A model generated the notes under the pieces. The model did no database searches. It saw nothing but the letters and a program-made list of their open reading frames with translations, and was not told where the DNA came from. From Henckelia pumila (taxonomy: Eukaryota; Streptophyta; Magnoliopsida; Lamiales; Gesneriaceae): a DNA stretch of 64,000 nucleotides. How positions within the stretch are numbered: the stretch's first letter is position 1; every line of letters begins with the position of its first letter. The stretch covers positions 8,556,001-8,620,000 of the forward strand of contig NC_133121.1 in the NCBI RefSeq assembly GCF_033568475.1, read 5' to 3'. The position numbers and the translations under genes were made by a program. Of this stretch, positions 25,366-37,868 are shown piece after piece.

Positions 25366-25957
25366 TTTAAATAAATTTTATAATATAATAAAAACACTTA
25401 CCATTATATTATAAATTATGAATAAATAAAATATTGTATATATATCCATCTGCACACTCTACATTCCCTCTAAAAACTCTAATCTATATGACCTTTTTTT
25501 TTTTTCTTGATTCTGTGCGAAAACCCAAATAATACAACAGCATTTTTGTTTTCTTGAAAGGACGGATCTTTGAGATTCTGCATTAATGGTGGCAATTCTT
25601 GATCATTGGAATCCAGAAAATTTATCATATTAGACAGAATCCCATCTCTGTAAGTGCTCTGTTTTATGCTCTTCTCTTTATCATGCTCAAAGTTATAAAT
25701 TTTACGCTTTCCATGAAAGTTTATATGTTTTTTCCTCAAAGTCTGGTTGAATCAAAACCTTAAAACTACTGGGAAAAACTCGGTATATTCCTCCCTGTGG
25801 CAGAAAACAAGAAACAAAACATGCTGAAATCAAAAGTCAAGTGATCGAAAATATTACCTGAATCAGGTTACATTCATGTTTGTAGGCAACAGAAGCCACT
25901 GAAGAAGCAACATAGTAAGAAAAATCCAAGCTTTTTTACTGTTGTAAGAAAACAGAC

Positions 25958-28900
25958 ATGTCTGAAAGGATGCTTGATCGAGATCTGCGGAAGCAGGTCG
26001 GGTGTATGAATGGCATATTTCAGCTCTTGGACCCGAATCATTTTCTTGCAGGCAGGCGTGTAAATGGCCGCAACCATAAAAGACTACTCCAAGGTAGTAA
26101 TCTCACAGCCATACTCTGATTTGTTTACAGTTACAGAAAGTTACAAGCTCAACTTTCTTGGGATTCATGGTGTTATTTTTTTGGATAAATTTCGATTCTT
26201 CGGCCATCTTGAATCAAATGTTATGGTGAGCCATCTGGGAAATTACAGAAGGTGTAATATATAGATATGTTTACAGAGATAGAGAACCGGTTTAGAAATC
26301 GGTTCTACTCATTAAATTTCTCATAAAACTAAAACATAGATGTTAATTTTGTGTTTTTCAGGTGCTCAACACCATGTGGATTCTAAATATGCACCAAAAG
26401 CTGTCATGGTAAGATTCTGCAGGGTACTCTTTTGTATTCTTGGAAAGAGAAAAGAATAAATTGGTCAAAATTCGTTAAAATTAGTTGTCACCGCCATTGT
26501 TTACTTAGGAGAAGCCTAATTAAATAACTTGCATCGGCAGGCAGAAGATTTGGAGGTGCAGAAGGAAAAACCGAGGAGCTCCATGGAATCGTCCCGACAC
26601 TCTTGTTCATCATCTTCTTCGTGTTCATCTATGTTCTCATCACTCGAGTGTAACCGAACAGTTAAACCGGAATCAATTTCTCTGAGACAAACCGGTATGC
26701 CTGAGGCCCGACCACAGATAACGGCCATGAAAGAGCAGAAATCCCATGATCTTCATGATGTAGTGAAGGACTCATTGTACAAGCAAGCAAATGGATTGTC
26801 GGTAAAATGCCAAGCCAAGGATGGAATAAGAAGCCGTGTTTTGAAACACGTCGACTCTCCCAGGCCTTTGGAGCCGCCCAAATATGGGAAACCGAAAGCC
26901 ATGAGTGCTGAGGGATCAACTCGAGTTCTTGCCAAGCTCCGGGATCGCACAAACAGCTCCAAGGATGAGCGGCTGGCACTTCCTCGACTCTCTTACGATG
27001 GAAGAGAATCACGAGAAATATCGAAGTCAACGATGAAGCTCAAAGAACTCCCAAGGTTATCATTAGACAGTAGAGCAAGTACCATGAAGTGTTCAGCACT
27101 CGAGGCAAGATTGGACTTTTTGGGCTGTGACTTGCACGTGAAAAATGAGAAATGGAGCAAAGAACCCCAAGCAAACCAAGAACCGGGAAGCCACAATCGA
27201 TCATCCAGTTTAGTAGCAAAGTTAATGGGTTTGGAATCTTTCCCAGATAATGTTGCCTCCAGTGATAGAGGGATCACAAACATCAATAGATGTCCCAAAG
27301 AAGATTTTGTTTCAAGATCAGAGAACAGCAACCAAAATCATGTTTCTAACTCCCCACGAATTACACGGAATGATCCATCCTCACCACGGTTGCCTACTTG
27401 CAATTCCGATTGGAAACCAAGCACCCGTGCAAGGTTTCCAATGGAACCTGCTCCATGGAGGAACCAAGATTCCAGTCAAGATTCTCCCAAGGTGGCTTCC
27501 CACAGTAGGACAGCTTCAACAAATATCCAGCATCGATCTTCTTCAGTTTATGGTGAAATTGAGAAGAGAATAACAGAACTTGAATTCAAAAAGTCTGGTA
27601 AGGATCTAAGAGCTCTTAAACGGATACTTGAAGCAATGCAACAAACAAGGGACAGATTGGAAAATCAAAGAGGAGAGTCTGTTCAATTCACATCACATAC
27701 AAGGACATATAGTTTAGATGAAAGCTGCTCTGATCGGAATTATTGCTTGTCAATGTGGCGTGATAAAAAGAATCATCAAGAAGCTTGTACCGTTCATGAG
27801 GATAGCCTCACAAAGAAAACAGATTCTTCAATCGTGATCATGAAACCAGCAACAGCAATGGGCAGAGAGAAATTTTCAAGATCAGCTCAGGTTTCCAGAA
27901 TACCAATACAGCATTTGCAGAGATTTCAAAGTCAAGACTCTAAATGGTACAGGGATAACCCAGTTCACAAACAAGCAGCAGAAGATCTGAAAGCAAGGGG
28001 AATTGATTGCAGTGTCTCCAGTCCACGCAATCCTTCCATCGAAAAGATCACTAGGAGAACCTCAAAAGTAGAGCAAACCTTGAAAGCATCTCCACGGATG
28101 AAGGTAAAAAGTTGCAATACTTTTGAAAGGAGTTCTGAAAGTGTGAGCCCAAGATTAACAGAGAATCGAGGCAGGATAGAAAGGCACTCCCGTCCCACAA
28201 CCCCATCACCAGATTCAGGCAGGGTCACAAGGCACTCAATTAAGAAAGTCATAGGAAAAGGTTCAAGCGCAAGGGAACTCAACATAAAATCAACAAATCT
28301 GCAATTAAGTGATGATCAATTTAGTGAGCGAAGCACCGAGACGAGGTATTCAAGTAACCAGGGTGATACAGCTTCTACAAAGTCAGAAGACAACATTAGC
28401 TTATCCTCACAGATGGCAACAGAGGTCACAGGCATCGTTCGTGCTATTAACACAAATACCAAAACACATGAGGTAATTAAAGATAGAGACACAGAAACTT
28501 AATATAATTACTGATTTGTTATTTTTCCCCCTAGTTTACTAGCTTTCATTTCAGGCATCCCAGAATTCAGTGGCAACGTTGATTGAACACATGCCAACAG
28601 TCAAAGTTGCAGCAACCATGATGGAACAACCAAGTCCAGTTTCAGTTCTTGATACCACAATGTATGAAGAAGATTCACCATCTCCAATTAAGAAGATATC
28701 AACAGCTTTTCAAGGTATTGTTCTCTCTTCAGATTAGCATAAACAGAAACTGAAGTGGACAGTAATCTTCATATGCTATAAACATATGATTTAACAAGTT
28801 TCACTTTAATAATACACTCTCATATGTATATGTGATGTATGGTTTGTTTTGCCCTCCCATCTGTACAGAAGATGAAAGTTCATATCCTGATGAAGCTCTA

Positions 28901-29647
28901 TGGAATCTAGAGAAACTTCATCATTTGCCACCCGATCCTTGTCACGAGCACAATCAAAAGAAGCTAGAGAACATAAAGCACTTGATCCACGAGCTTAGAT
29001 TGTTGAAAACCAAACCCGACGAAGCTACTGCAAAGCAAACTGCATTGGTGGATGTGAGCTCAAATCAGGATCACAGATACATTAATAAGATGATACTCAC
29101 TTCAGGACTTCTTGATGACATGAACTTCATCTCTTTGACCGATCAGCTCCATTCCTCATCCCATCTTATCAATCCAAATATGTTCCACATCCTTGAACAA
29201 ACTGAGGAAACCATGGACGGGGCAGACGGAGAACCCAACAGAAAGAGTGATTGGTTACAGTCAAGTTGTAGAAGCCATAGAAAAGTTGTTTTTGATATGG
29301 TAAATGAGATATATGCCCGCAAAATCGCTGCAGATGGGTCATTCGCCCCAGGTAGGAAAAGGATAAGCCCGCAGGTCCTCGTAAAAGAAATTTATTTGGA
29401 GGTGGACCGGATGCAGCAGAAGGAAGAATGCACTCTTGATGAAGAAGATGGGCTGATTAGAATCTTAAATGCAGATATGATGTATCAATCGGAAGACTGG
29501 GCAGACTACCGTGTTGAGTTTCCAGCCTTGGCGTTGGATATCGAACGCTTGATCTTTAAAGACTTGATAAACGAGGTAGTTACGAGTGACACTATGGGTC
29601 TGCAAAATTGGCCAAAGAAACATTGCAGGCAACTGTTCAGAAAGTAG
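25958..29647 (+). CDS. LNG: LONGIFOLIA (LNG/TRM-family) protein, five coding exons
   Basis: LONGIFOLIA proteins promote longitudinal cell elongation and belong to the TON1-recruiting-motif family that acts at microtubules. Coding exons by splice sites and frame: 25958-26093, 26362-26408, 26541-28472, 28555-28714 and 28869-29647; they total 3054 nt and encode 1017 residues. The N-terminus has the family hallmark QVGCMNGIFQLLDPNHFLAG with GRR next to it. A Ser-rich stretch follows at residues 75-95. Around 279-296 is SSLVAKLMGLESFP, the DUF3741/TRM motif. The C-terminal DUF4378-type domain is near 893-1003 (KVVFDMVNEIYARKI...YRVEFPALALDIERLIFKDLI). The long frame beginning at 26529 starts in an intron; the true start is 25958, because exons 1-2 match the family. 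AATAAA follows at 29671. No breaks are seen. Confidence 0.93.
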
Positions 29648-29679
29648 AAGTTACGTTTACCCTCTTTGCTAATAAATTT

Positions 29680-30164
29680 CTCGTCTTCTGTGTAAAACAC
29701 CATGTCAGATGTATATGTAAATTAAAATATCTCTAGAGTTGAGTAAATATCTTGTTTACTTCAAAATACTACTATTCTTCATGTCTAAGCTTCAGTTCAT
29801 GAACGATATGCAATTCCAGTAATAAAATAAATGGATCAGAATATATATGTCAAGGCTGAAATTCACTTCAGCCCACATTGTGCAATATTAAAGGCCAAGA
29901 AATCGGCTCCTCCAATGTTTTCTCGTTAATCATTACCAGCGGACTAAAACATTTTCTGATTCTCAGTAGTTTAGGTGCTTCACAGAGAAGTGATCATGTC
30001 ATACAACTTTGCCAACTACCACAAGACTAAGACGAGCAGTATAAAGGTGTCGGATGATCATTGATATCACTTATTGCTACAATATAAACACAATACGTAA
30101 CTAAAAGATACAAAGATAAATGAGATAATTATTGGAATTGGTTAGTCTTTTGAATTATCCTCTT
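29680..30164. other. LONGIFOLIA 3' flank
   Basis: The probable 3' UTR ends near the AATAAA at 29671 or shortly after it. Beyond that there is no recognisable gene. Confidence 0.45.
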
Positions 30165-31700
30165 CACGCCCAGCGAGATGGAGGATCCATCAATGTCTCT
30201 GATTTTGGAATGAAACTGAGAAATGGACTGCCAACCAGAGGTTCTGAAAGCATACAAAATAATCCCCAGAAACTTGTTCTCGAACAAAGTTATAATCAAG
30301 AGTTAAAGGTTTCATACACAAACAAAAACATGATTGGAACGTAAATATGTGGCTCCTGTATTGTCACAAAATAAGGTGGGAGGCCGGTGTGTATGGAAAC
30401 CAATCTCACGGGATCAATTTTGAACCCATAAAAATTCTGCTGTCGCATTTGCTCCTGTATCCGGCCTCGGTGGAGGAGCGCGAAACTGATTTTGGTGAAC
30501 TTCATGCTACGAAATAAAATTTGAACCAAGATATCTGAAATATGTTGTGGTAGAACAACCTCTGTCCTTAACACGGTTGCTATCAGTCCGAAAACTCTGT
30601 GAAGTTAAGAGGAAACCAAGTTCGAGAAACAAGTGATGACAAATTGAGGCATTCAAGTACTTACGAACTTCTCTTGTAGCGTATCAATGCAACTGAATTG
30701 GTGCACGCACAAATTGGGACAATTCATTCATTCACAGAAAACGAGTAAATGACATGGGGACGAGTTCTAGTGTCAATATGTGGAGAACCATCAAACAAGA
30801 GAGAGCTTCAGATAAATTTAGGTGACTGCATTCTTTGCACCAGTCATGTGAAGCTGGTCAAGAGGTTAGCAATCTGCTGATGTTGTCATCAAGGCCATCT
30901 GAAGTGGGAATGACTTCAGCTCCCAAAGAGTGGTGTAGAGAGCCAAGGTCTTTGATGGAAAAATTACTGGCTACTCTGCCAACGGACTGATCCGAGAAAT
31001 CAGGACGACTACCTATAACTATGTTATCGACATAGACCATGAAATAAGCCGAGACACCATTGTGATGCTAAACAAGCAGGCATGCATCAGAAAATGACTG
31101 AACCCAGAGGCAATCAAAAATGTTATCAGCATCGCATCATGCTTGAACGCTTGTTTTAAGAGCATATAGCGTTTTCCTGAGTCTACAGATATGCATGTGG
31201 AAGCTGTTAGCGGGTATGGCTAGGGGCTGTAACATACAGACATCTTCATGTAGTGTCCCATGGAGAAACACAACGCTAACATTTACTCATTCAAAGGCCA
31301 GTTGTTAAATAAGGCAAGACAAAAAAAGATTTGCATCATTGCAGGTTTTGTAATTGCCATAAAACGAGCTTTGTATTTATGAATCTAACTATTTACCCAT
31401 CTAGATTTCTCTCACTCAAAAATCAAAATATCCATTTGCAATGCATGTATACACAAATGAACTTCGAGATAAATTCCCAAGTGCCATTCAACAAAAGTGC
31501 ATTATGTTCAGCATCTACAGCCTGTTGCTAAAGGAGGGTCTTTAAGAGCTTGAGTCACAGTTGAAGGATCAAGTGTAGGCGACAATGGGTGTTTTCAAGT
31601 GAGGTTGATGAATTTACCGTTCTAGGACTCCTAACACGAGCTGGGCGAGACTGGTTGAGATTGGGAGCCATCGCAAGAGCAGGGAGTGTAGCCTGAATTA
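30165..31700 (-). pseudogene. Decayed Copia pol relic (RT to RNase H)
   Basis: Read on the minus strand, pieces follow Copia order. Near 31560-31330 are traces of the RT N-terminus (ALKDP, then a KARF block). At 31290-31080 there is FLHGTLHEDV, then CRLRKTLYALKQA. At 31040-30858 are the catalytic-loop remnant YVDN (YVDD in active enzymes), FSIKDLGSLHHSLG and EVIPTSDGL. At 30750-30600 is NELSQFVRAP. At 30560-30170 there are RNase H-like traces. Frames shift often and stops are frequent. No LTRs or TSD were found. The plus-strand ORFs in this region are chance frames. Confidence 0.75.
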
Positions 31701-34351
31701 TCATCCATCAGCGTTCTTTTGAAGTCTGTTAGTTCAACAAAAAAACCCATAGAAGGAAATTGGAGATTCATGAACTTGTAGGTGCAATTGAAATCATGTG
31801 AACAACAAGGTCCTCTTCATGAAATGGATTTTGTTCAAGAGCCCATCTGGCCATCTATCTGCAATTGAACTACTGGTCATGAGAGAGATGACTGGATCCC
31901 AAAGAATTGCAAAAGGTAAGAGTAAGTCGTACCAGGCTTCTTATGAGGTTTACCACCTAGACTTATGCCAACAAGAAATTGCTCCGGTCATGAATACCAT
32001 ATAGCATGGATTGGTTTGATTTTTTGCCTTTGCACTTTCAAGAGATTGTGATGGTAAGGTTAGGATTCTATCGACAATATTTGCTACAAGATCAAGACAG
32101 ATGAAAGTTGATTGAATTTGGTTTCTCCATAAATTATTCACCGAGCTTCCCATTCAAGAAAATATTTCACGTCTTTTCTTTGACAACTGCTTGGCGCTGG
32201 CTGTGCTTTTATTGGAAACGAAAACGTACAATTATGGTTTGCTTTCTGCTGCCCCTTATATACAGCTTCCCCGCATTCAACAGGTACCTCAGGGAGACAC
32301 TGGTTTTTTTTTAAGAATTATTTAACTAAACAACCTTTGTTTCACCATGATTTTGAAATATAACCTTCTCATTTTTTTCCCTTTATTTAGTCTTTGTATT
32401 TCCTTTGTGTTTGGATATCGACCGAAGAATTCAGCTTACATCAAGCCTCTCACTTCTGAGAATTAATTGATTTTAGCTCGAAGACGACAGTTTTTCAAAA
32501 CTTGCTACTTTTTTTGTCATAGCATGTGATTAAATAGGTATAACTTTTGTTTATTTTATTATATTTATTTTTTAATAAGTTCGCATACATTAGCTTATGG
32601 GGTTTAATAACATCACAATAGTTTTACATTAATAATCTATTTGTTCAGATAAATCTATCTACTGTTGTATTACAGTTAATTCTTTCTTAAAGTAAGCAGT
32701 AATAGAACGATGCTTCAGTTGTAACCGCGATTTTGAGCTGTAAAGGTCTCGGTCAGAAGAGTTTTAAACAATTGGTCGATCGCATTACATTAAATAAACA
32801 ATTGTCGAGAGCTAAGTTGGATTTAAGTGACATAGAATCAGAAAGTATCACTTGAAGGCAACCATACATTATCAACAAATCATCATCCGACAAATACATT
32901 TCAGGTCCTTAACCTCCTTATCTCGACTTAGATTCATCTAAGTTGACGAAAGACGGGTGATTATTGAGATATGGCAAGAAATAAGAAACAAAGCCCACAG
33001 GCGTGAAGCTAGGATGACCTCGAATTCAAGTAGTAAGCAGCAATTGGTCTGTCGCGGCTCAAAAATCTGTTATAAAGAGAAAATGCATTCCTCAGTGGTT
33101 AAATTTCGACTTCTATCATATCCTACCAATGCCATCAGATGAATAAAATGGAATGTCCAGTTGCTTTACATTTTCTAACTCCAGATTAGTCGTAATGGAA
33201 ATCCAGCATACAAGCTCATTGAAAGAGAACTAGAGAAGAATGGGAGATGGAGAAGACATATCTATAGTTATATAATAGGGAAATTGCATTCCAAACGCAA
33301 TAAGACGTGTCACTTTAAATGCAAGTTACAGGGGCATAATATTGTTAAAAACTTTTCCAGAAAAAATTCACGCATTGTAATGATTTTGCAGGAAGAAAAT
33401 AAGATTATGACTTAATCACTAGAGAACAAAGTATGAATTCCCAATCAACTAGAATCTAGTCATCAATTTCATCAATTGGTAAAAATTGTGGTTGAAGTAA
33501 GTTATCAGAATTCGAAATAAATATGATTCTCCAGATAAAGCAAAGTGCACCGAACAACTACTATACAATTCAAAGAAAAAGATTATTTAAAACTCGCAGA
33601 ATACCACTGTTAATCTTTCAAGCATAAAAACATGATATAATCACCAACTATCAAACTCTAGACTCACAGGATGCGAGTGCCAGAACAGCACAAGATTACC
33701 ATCCCAAATCCAAATAAATATTTCTAAACATCAATGAAACAGGAGTCTCACAAACACTGAACACAACTGACAATTGCACCCTCACACTCGTTCCTGCTGA
33801 TGCCCCCAACGGCTCTGACGTACACATGCGACCTCAAACAACTACAAAGAGTGTCAGATTTTCTAATTCCCCATATATCTAAAATCTACTATATTTCATC
33901 ATGTCCAAGCCAATGCCTCCTAAGTTCTAGCAAATGGATATATAGATAATAGCAGTAGCAGCAAGCAGCATGATCTGATCAAATGGCAATCCAAGTTCTA
34001 CCGAGATGTAACCTAAACCTCCACTTGTATTTTCAAAAAATGGAATTTTTTAGGAACAAACAGATTTGTGAAATAAATTAATCAACTTTTCACGTTAAGC
34101 CAAAACATATCAATTCAAATTTCGCAAATCACCACCTCTGATATCAAATCATTCTCAGATCATCGATCATCAACACAATCCACATTATTCCACAACTAAA
34201 TTTATGGAAAAATCAAAAGCCCCAACCATTTGTAGTTCTCCACACATCCATCAACAAACATAATTCAAAAGAATCAAAACCACCCATATGTCAGCCAGAT
34301 GAATAATAAACATTCAGAAAAAAGAGAAATAAGAATGGCATACCGGATCTT
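31701..34351. other. Intergenic stretch without a recognisable gene
   Basis: The first part may contain further Copia remnants too degraded to read. The remainder is AT-rich. I tested the small ORFs (31798-32004, 32108-32314, 32957-33142) by eye and see no domain. The last 100-200 bases probably hold the 3' UTR of the minus-strand gene at 34352. Confidence 0.45.
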
Positions 34352-34735
34352 TCATTTCTGGTACCCACCGCCAATTGCATTCTCATCCTCCACGACTTTT
34401 GCAGTCAAATACGGCTGTGGGAAATCGCTGGTGGGATCGAAAATCTTCTCCTTCATCATCGTCTCCACGTCCGCCTTCTTCAGAATAGTACGTTTAATCG
34501 GTGGTCGGTTGCGCCGTTGGTCCCGAGAAAAGTACTTGATGTCGTAAACAGTCTCTGGGAGGGAAGTGGGCACAATCGCCTCAGAGGGGATGGTGGCGGG
34601 GCAGTAAAGCCGATACTCCGTTGCCTTGGGAACGGCTGAGAGGTACTCCGGATCGGCCGCAGGGCCCGTGATTTCCCATGGCTTCTTCACATATCGACGA
34701 AGGGTTCGTATTAGGGATTTTACTGTTGACGCCAT
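34352..34735 (-). CDS. Small conserved plant protein, 127 aa, function uncertain (possibly mitochondrial)
   Basis: An uninterrupted 127-codon frame starts MASTVKSLIRTLRRYVKKPW and ends GGGYQK. It is basic at the N-terminus and rich in Arg/Lys through YFSRDQRRNRPPIKRTILKK. The composition, the clean frame and the conserved-looking blocks (PWEITGP, ATEYRLYCPAT, PETVYDIKYFSRDQRRNRP) support a real gene. I recall close plant homologues but cannot name them with certainty; a plant-specific mitochondrial complex I accessory subunit is one possibility. The Arg/Lys-rich N-terminus without acidic residues would suit mitochondrial import. Two site II motifs upstream are typical of genes for mitochondrial or ribosomal proteins. 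Plus-strand ORFs overlapping it (34299-34547, 34626-34871) are shadows. Confidence 0.8.
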   Translation of the reverse strand: MASTVKSLIRTLRRYVKKPWEITGPAADPEYLSAVPKATEYRLYCPATIPSEAIVPTSLPETVYDIKYFSRDQRRNRPPIKRTILKKADVETMMKEKIFDPTSDFPQPYLTAKVVEDENAIGGGYQK

Positions 34736-34795
34736 TGCTGAATTGGGGAAGAAAGAGATCCAATCACAGCTACAAAATAGAAATGAAGACAGTAT

Positions 34796-34817
34796 TGGGC
34801 TAAATTTCTCGAGCCCA
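34796..34817 (-). promoter_or_regulatory. Paired site II elements upstream of the 127-aa gene
   Basis: TGGGCT at 34796-34801 and its inverse AGCCCA at 34812-34817 lie 60-80 bp before the start codon. TGGGCY elements bind TCP factors and are frequent in promoters of nuclear genes for organelle and ribosomal proteins. The function here is inferred. Confidence 0.5.
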
Positions 34818-34819
34818 AT

Positions 34820-35531
34820 TTCTAAAAATGGACTGAAATCTGTTATTGCTGTATATTTTTCTTTAAAATAAAATAATAAAATAAATAAATAACGTAGTAT
34901 GTGTAGTTGGTTTGGGCTTAGATCGAAAAATTGTCAATGGATTTGCTTTCGAATCCATATTCATAATCTATTGTATTGATTTGACTCGAAACTAAAAATG
35001 AATTGTTTGAAATATTCTTTTTGTGCTCGAATCTATATTTTTCTCAATTTAAACCAGTTCTCTAAGGTAGTGTTTATAATCATTTATTTTTAGAGGTTGC
35101 AAACAATATCTAAATTTATGTCATAAAAGTGAATGTCTCCCGTGAAATAGGACATCAGTTTCCTAAAATTGGTATGTGGAGAGTTTTTTGTGTTTGTAAA
35201 AAGATATTTTGGACAAAAAGCAAGCATATATGTGTCTTTTTCATAACCATTGATCGAAAGTATATTTTATAGGATGAATTTGAAAGAAAAAGAAACAAAA
35301 AAGAAAAAAAAGCGAGCATATTTTTGTGCCATTTACAACTATTAAATCAAAATATTTGGATATTCTCTAAAGGATAAAATCGGATAAATTTAGTTATTGA
35401 TTAGTGTACCCCTCCATTTTCTGGGATGATATTCGGGACAAAAGGCAAACGGTGTCCAGGTAATAGGAAAAATAGACGAATTATTTTTGTGAATTTTTTT
35501 TTTTAAAAAAATACAATGAAAGTCAATGTTG
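34820..35531. other. Intergenic stretch between the 127-aa gene and the Copia element
   Basis: AT-rich, without a recognisable gene. It ends at the TSD TGTTT (35532-35536) of the Copia element. Confidence 0.5.
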
Positions 35532-35536
35532 TGTTT

Positions 35537-35721
35537 TGTAGAAATTAAAGGAGAGAAAACTAGGTTTTTTATATCATGAAAAATTATGTATAAAAGTTAC
35601 ACAACAAGATGTTTATATAGTTAGATTAAATACAAGCAAACAATGAAAAAACTAATCTATCCTTATTAGCTAATAAATAGAAAAGCCTAATAATAATAAT
35701 ATAATCTAATATAATCTAACA
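35537..35721 (-). repeat. 3' LTR of the Copia element
   Basis: 185 bp. On the minus strand it begins TGTTAGATTATATTAG and ends AATTTCTACA. It is flanked by TSD TGTTT on the outer side and the polypurine tract on the inner side. Confidence 0.93.
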
Positions 35722-35734
35722 TCTCCCCTCAAAC

Positions 35735-36589
35735 TCACGATGCTACAGCTAAAAGCATTGAGAGTTTGTCAGACAAGAAACGGAAGCGCGAAGCAAAATG
35801 TGCCTTGGTAAACATATCAGCAATCTGTAGAGAAGAAAGAACAAACGGCAACATGATGGTGCCAAACTGAAGATGGTGACGAGTAATGTGACAATCAATT
35901 TCAATATGTTTTGTCCGCTCATGAAAGACTGAATTACGTGCAATTTGAATAGCACTCTGATTATCACAAAATAACGGAGTAGGCCGAGCAAGAGAGACAC
36001 CCATATCCGCAAGCAACCAACGCAACCAAACTATCTCACAAGTAGTAGAGGCCATGACACGGTACTCAGCTTCTGTGGAAGATCTAGAAATAACATCTTG
36101 TTTCTTACTCTTCCAAGAGATTAGGGAATCACCGAGAAAAATGCAGAAGCCAGTGGTAGATTTGCGATCTGTAGGATCACCAGCCCAATCAGCATCAGAG
36201 TATGCACGCAGCTCCAAAGATGAAGTAGAAGGAAATAAAAGACTTTGAAATTGAGTTCCCCGAAGATACCTGAGAATACGGAGAACAGCAGCCCAATGAA
36301 CTGTAGTTGGTACAGTGACAAACTGACTAACCACATGAACAGCATGCGCAATATCTGAACGAGCCACGGTGAGATAAACCAAACTCCCAACAATAGTTCG
36401 GTACAAACTAGGATCCGGCAAAGGTGGGCCATCACACGGTGAATACCGAGCATTAGTCTCAAGAGGAGTATCAGCAACTCTATTATCAGTATGACGTGCA
36501 CTCTCAAACAGATCAGATATATACTTTGACTGAGATAAGAGATAACCCTTTGGCGAAGAAGCGACCTCAATACCCAGAAAGTAGCGTAG
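35735..36589 (-). pseudogene. Copia RT 3' part and RNase H
   Basis: Minus strand. It begins at LGIEVASSPKGYLLSQSKY beside the solo LTR, continues through YRTIVGSLVYLTVARSDIAH, and then RNase H blocks: AYSDADWAGDPTDRKSTTG, SLISWKSKKQ, SSTEAEYR, LFCDNQSAIQIARN and HERTKHIEID. It ends ADMFTKAH. These are typical Copia RNase H motifs. The stretch from 36421 to 35735 is open. Confidence 0.9.
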
Positions 36590-37863
36590 TGTTAGAACCT
36601 AATGGGGGGGGATTTAGGTTCTATTGGCAACTTTAGCAATTTAAAGCGATTATGCAAGTACGCAAGCGGAAGACTTAAGCAATCAAATAATAAGTGCGGT
36701 AAATAAATGCGTAATGTAAATAAAGCAGTAAAAGGGATAAGAGATGTTTATGGAAGTTCGACGATAAATCGTCTACGTCTCCCCTTCTTGGTTAAGTCGA
36801 TTAACCAAGGATCCACTAGCACTTCGAACGTCTTGGCCTTGATGGCTCCAAGGATAGCCTTACAACTTGACACGATCACCGCGCCGATACAACTCAACAC
36901 TCTTGGCCTTAAGGGCTCCAAGGATAGCCTCAACACTCGTAAAATACACTTGGCTTCACACACAAGTGTTTATAAAACCGAGCAACCAACTCACAAACTA
37001 ACAACCCTCGATATTACAACCCCGAATACAACTCGATATGTGAATATATTTTGAACACTCAAAAGGGGCTACAAATTGCTCAACAAATGACTTGAATGAT
37101 GCTTGAGAGGATTGAGAGACTTGAAGATGTTGGGATGATTTGAATGGCCTCGGAATGCCTCCTTTTATAGCTGAAATTTTGACATCGATCGGAACTTCCG
37201 ATCCCTGCATCGGAGCTTCCGAAATTTGAATTTTGAGACACGCGGGTGTAATGGATCGGAACGTCCGATCCACTTCGGAGCTTCCGATCGGCGCAATAAA
37301 TATGGTGTCGGGCAAAAGTCTTCCGGACAAGATTATCAGGCGGCCGTTCAGGATCGGAACGTCCGATCCCGTTCGGAGCTTCCGATCTGCTTCACTTCGT
37401 TGCCTCCGATCTGCTTCCGAACAATATAATTTTACATAGAAACTGATCGGACCTTCCGAACCACGATCGGAGCTTCCGAACCTGTTCTTCGTAGCTTCCG
37501 TTCCTCATTCCGACCAATATAAAAATCCCTGAAATAGATCGGAGCTTCCGAACCAAGATCGGAGCTTCCGATCTACCCTTAGCTTCCGAAGATGCTTCTG
37601 ATCATGATCGGAGGTTCCGATCGCCAATCGGAGCTTCCGATCCCATAGTAGTAAACTTCTTCGAATTGTGTTTCTGATCTTGAGTATGAATTTAGTATTA
37701 ATTCATCTTTGAAAATTTTAACTCTGTAATAAGCTCAATGTAAATATTAGTAACATTTTAACCTAGTTTTGTTAATCATCAAAACATAGAGAAATAAGAC
37801 TTGTTAATGCATTAAAAACATTAATCTCATAATTCGAGATTTATATGCGTTTAAGGCGTAACA
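36590..37863. mobile_element. Solo LTR (about 1.27 kb) inside the Copia RT
   Basis: It begins TGTTAGAACC and ends GCGTAACA, TG...CA termini with a TGTTA/TAACA inverted pair. Perfect 5-bp TSD CGTAG at 36585-36589 and 37864-37868. There is no internal coding region, PBS or polypurine tract, as expected after LTR-LTR recombination. Two imperfect copies of a CTTGGCCTTRAKGGCTCCAA block occur near 36835 and 36905. Overlapping ORFs (36707-37439) are chance frames. Orientation is unknown. Confidence 0.8.
37186..37643. repeat. Array of ATCGGA(N3)TCCGAT half-palindromes in the solo LTR
   Basis: About a dozen copies of ATCGGA-N3-TCCGAT or clear variants. The central triplet is AAC, ACT, ACG, GCT, GGT or similar. 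Many occur as pairs 4-8 nt apart: centres near 37194/37216, 37261/37282, 37360/37380, 37451/37472, 37543/37564 and 37612/37634. Half-sites (CTTCCGA, GCTTCCG) lie between them. Each copy has two CpG sites. Confidence 0.85.
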
Positions 37864-37868
37864 CGTAG

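Noticed and set aside
26529-26540. ATG at 26529 as the start of the LONGIFOLIA protein
   Set aside because: It lies in an intron just before the splice acceptor. The family's conserved N-terminus is encoded by exons at 25958-26093 and 26362-26408.
37186-37643. Heat-shock element array
   Set aside because: Heat-shock elements need GAA and TTC units separated by two bases. Here the central spacing is different and the arms ATCGGA/TCCGAT are the conserved part.
37186-37643. CRISPR-like repeat-spacer array
   Set aside because: The repeats are short, irregularly spaced and variable, and lie inside a plant LTR with TSDs. No cas genes, and the genome is eukaryotic.
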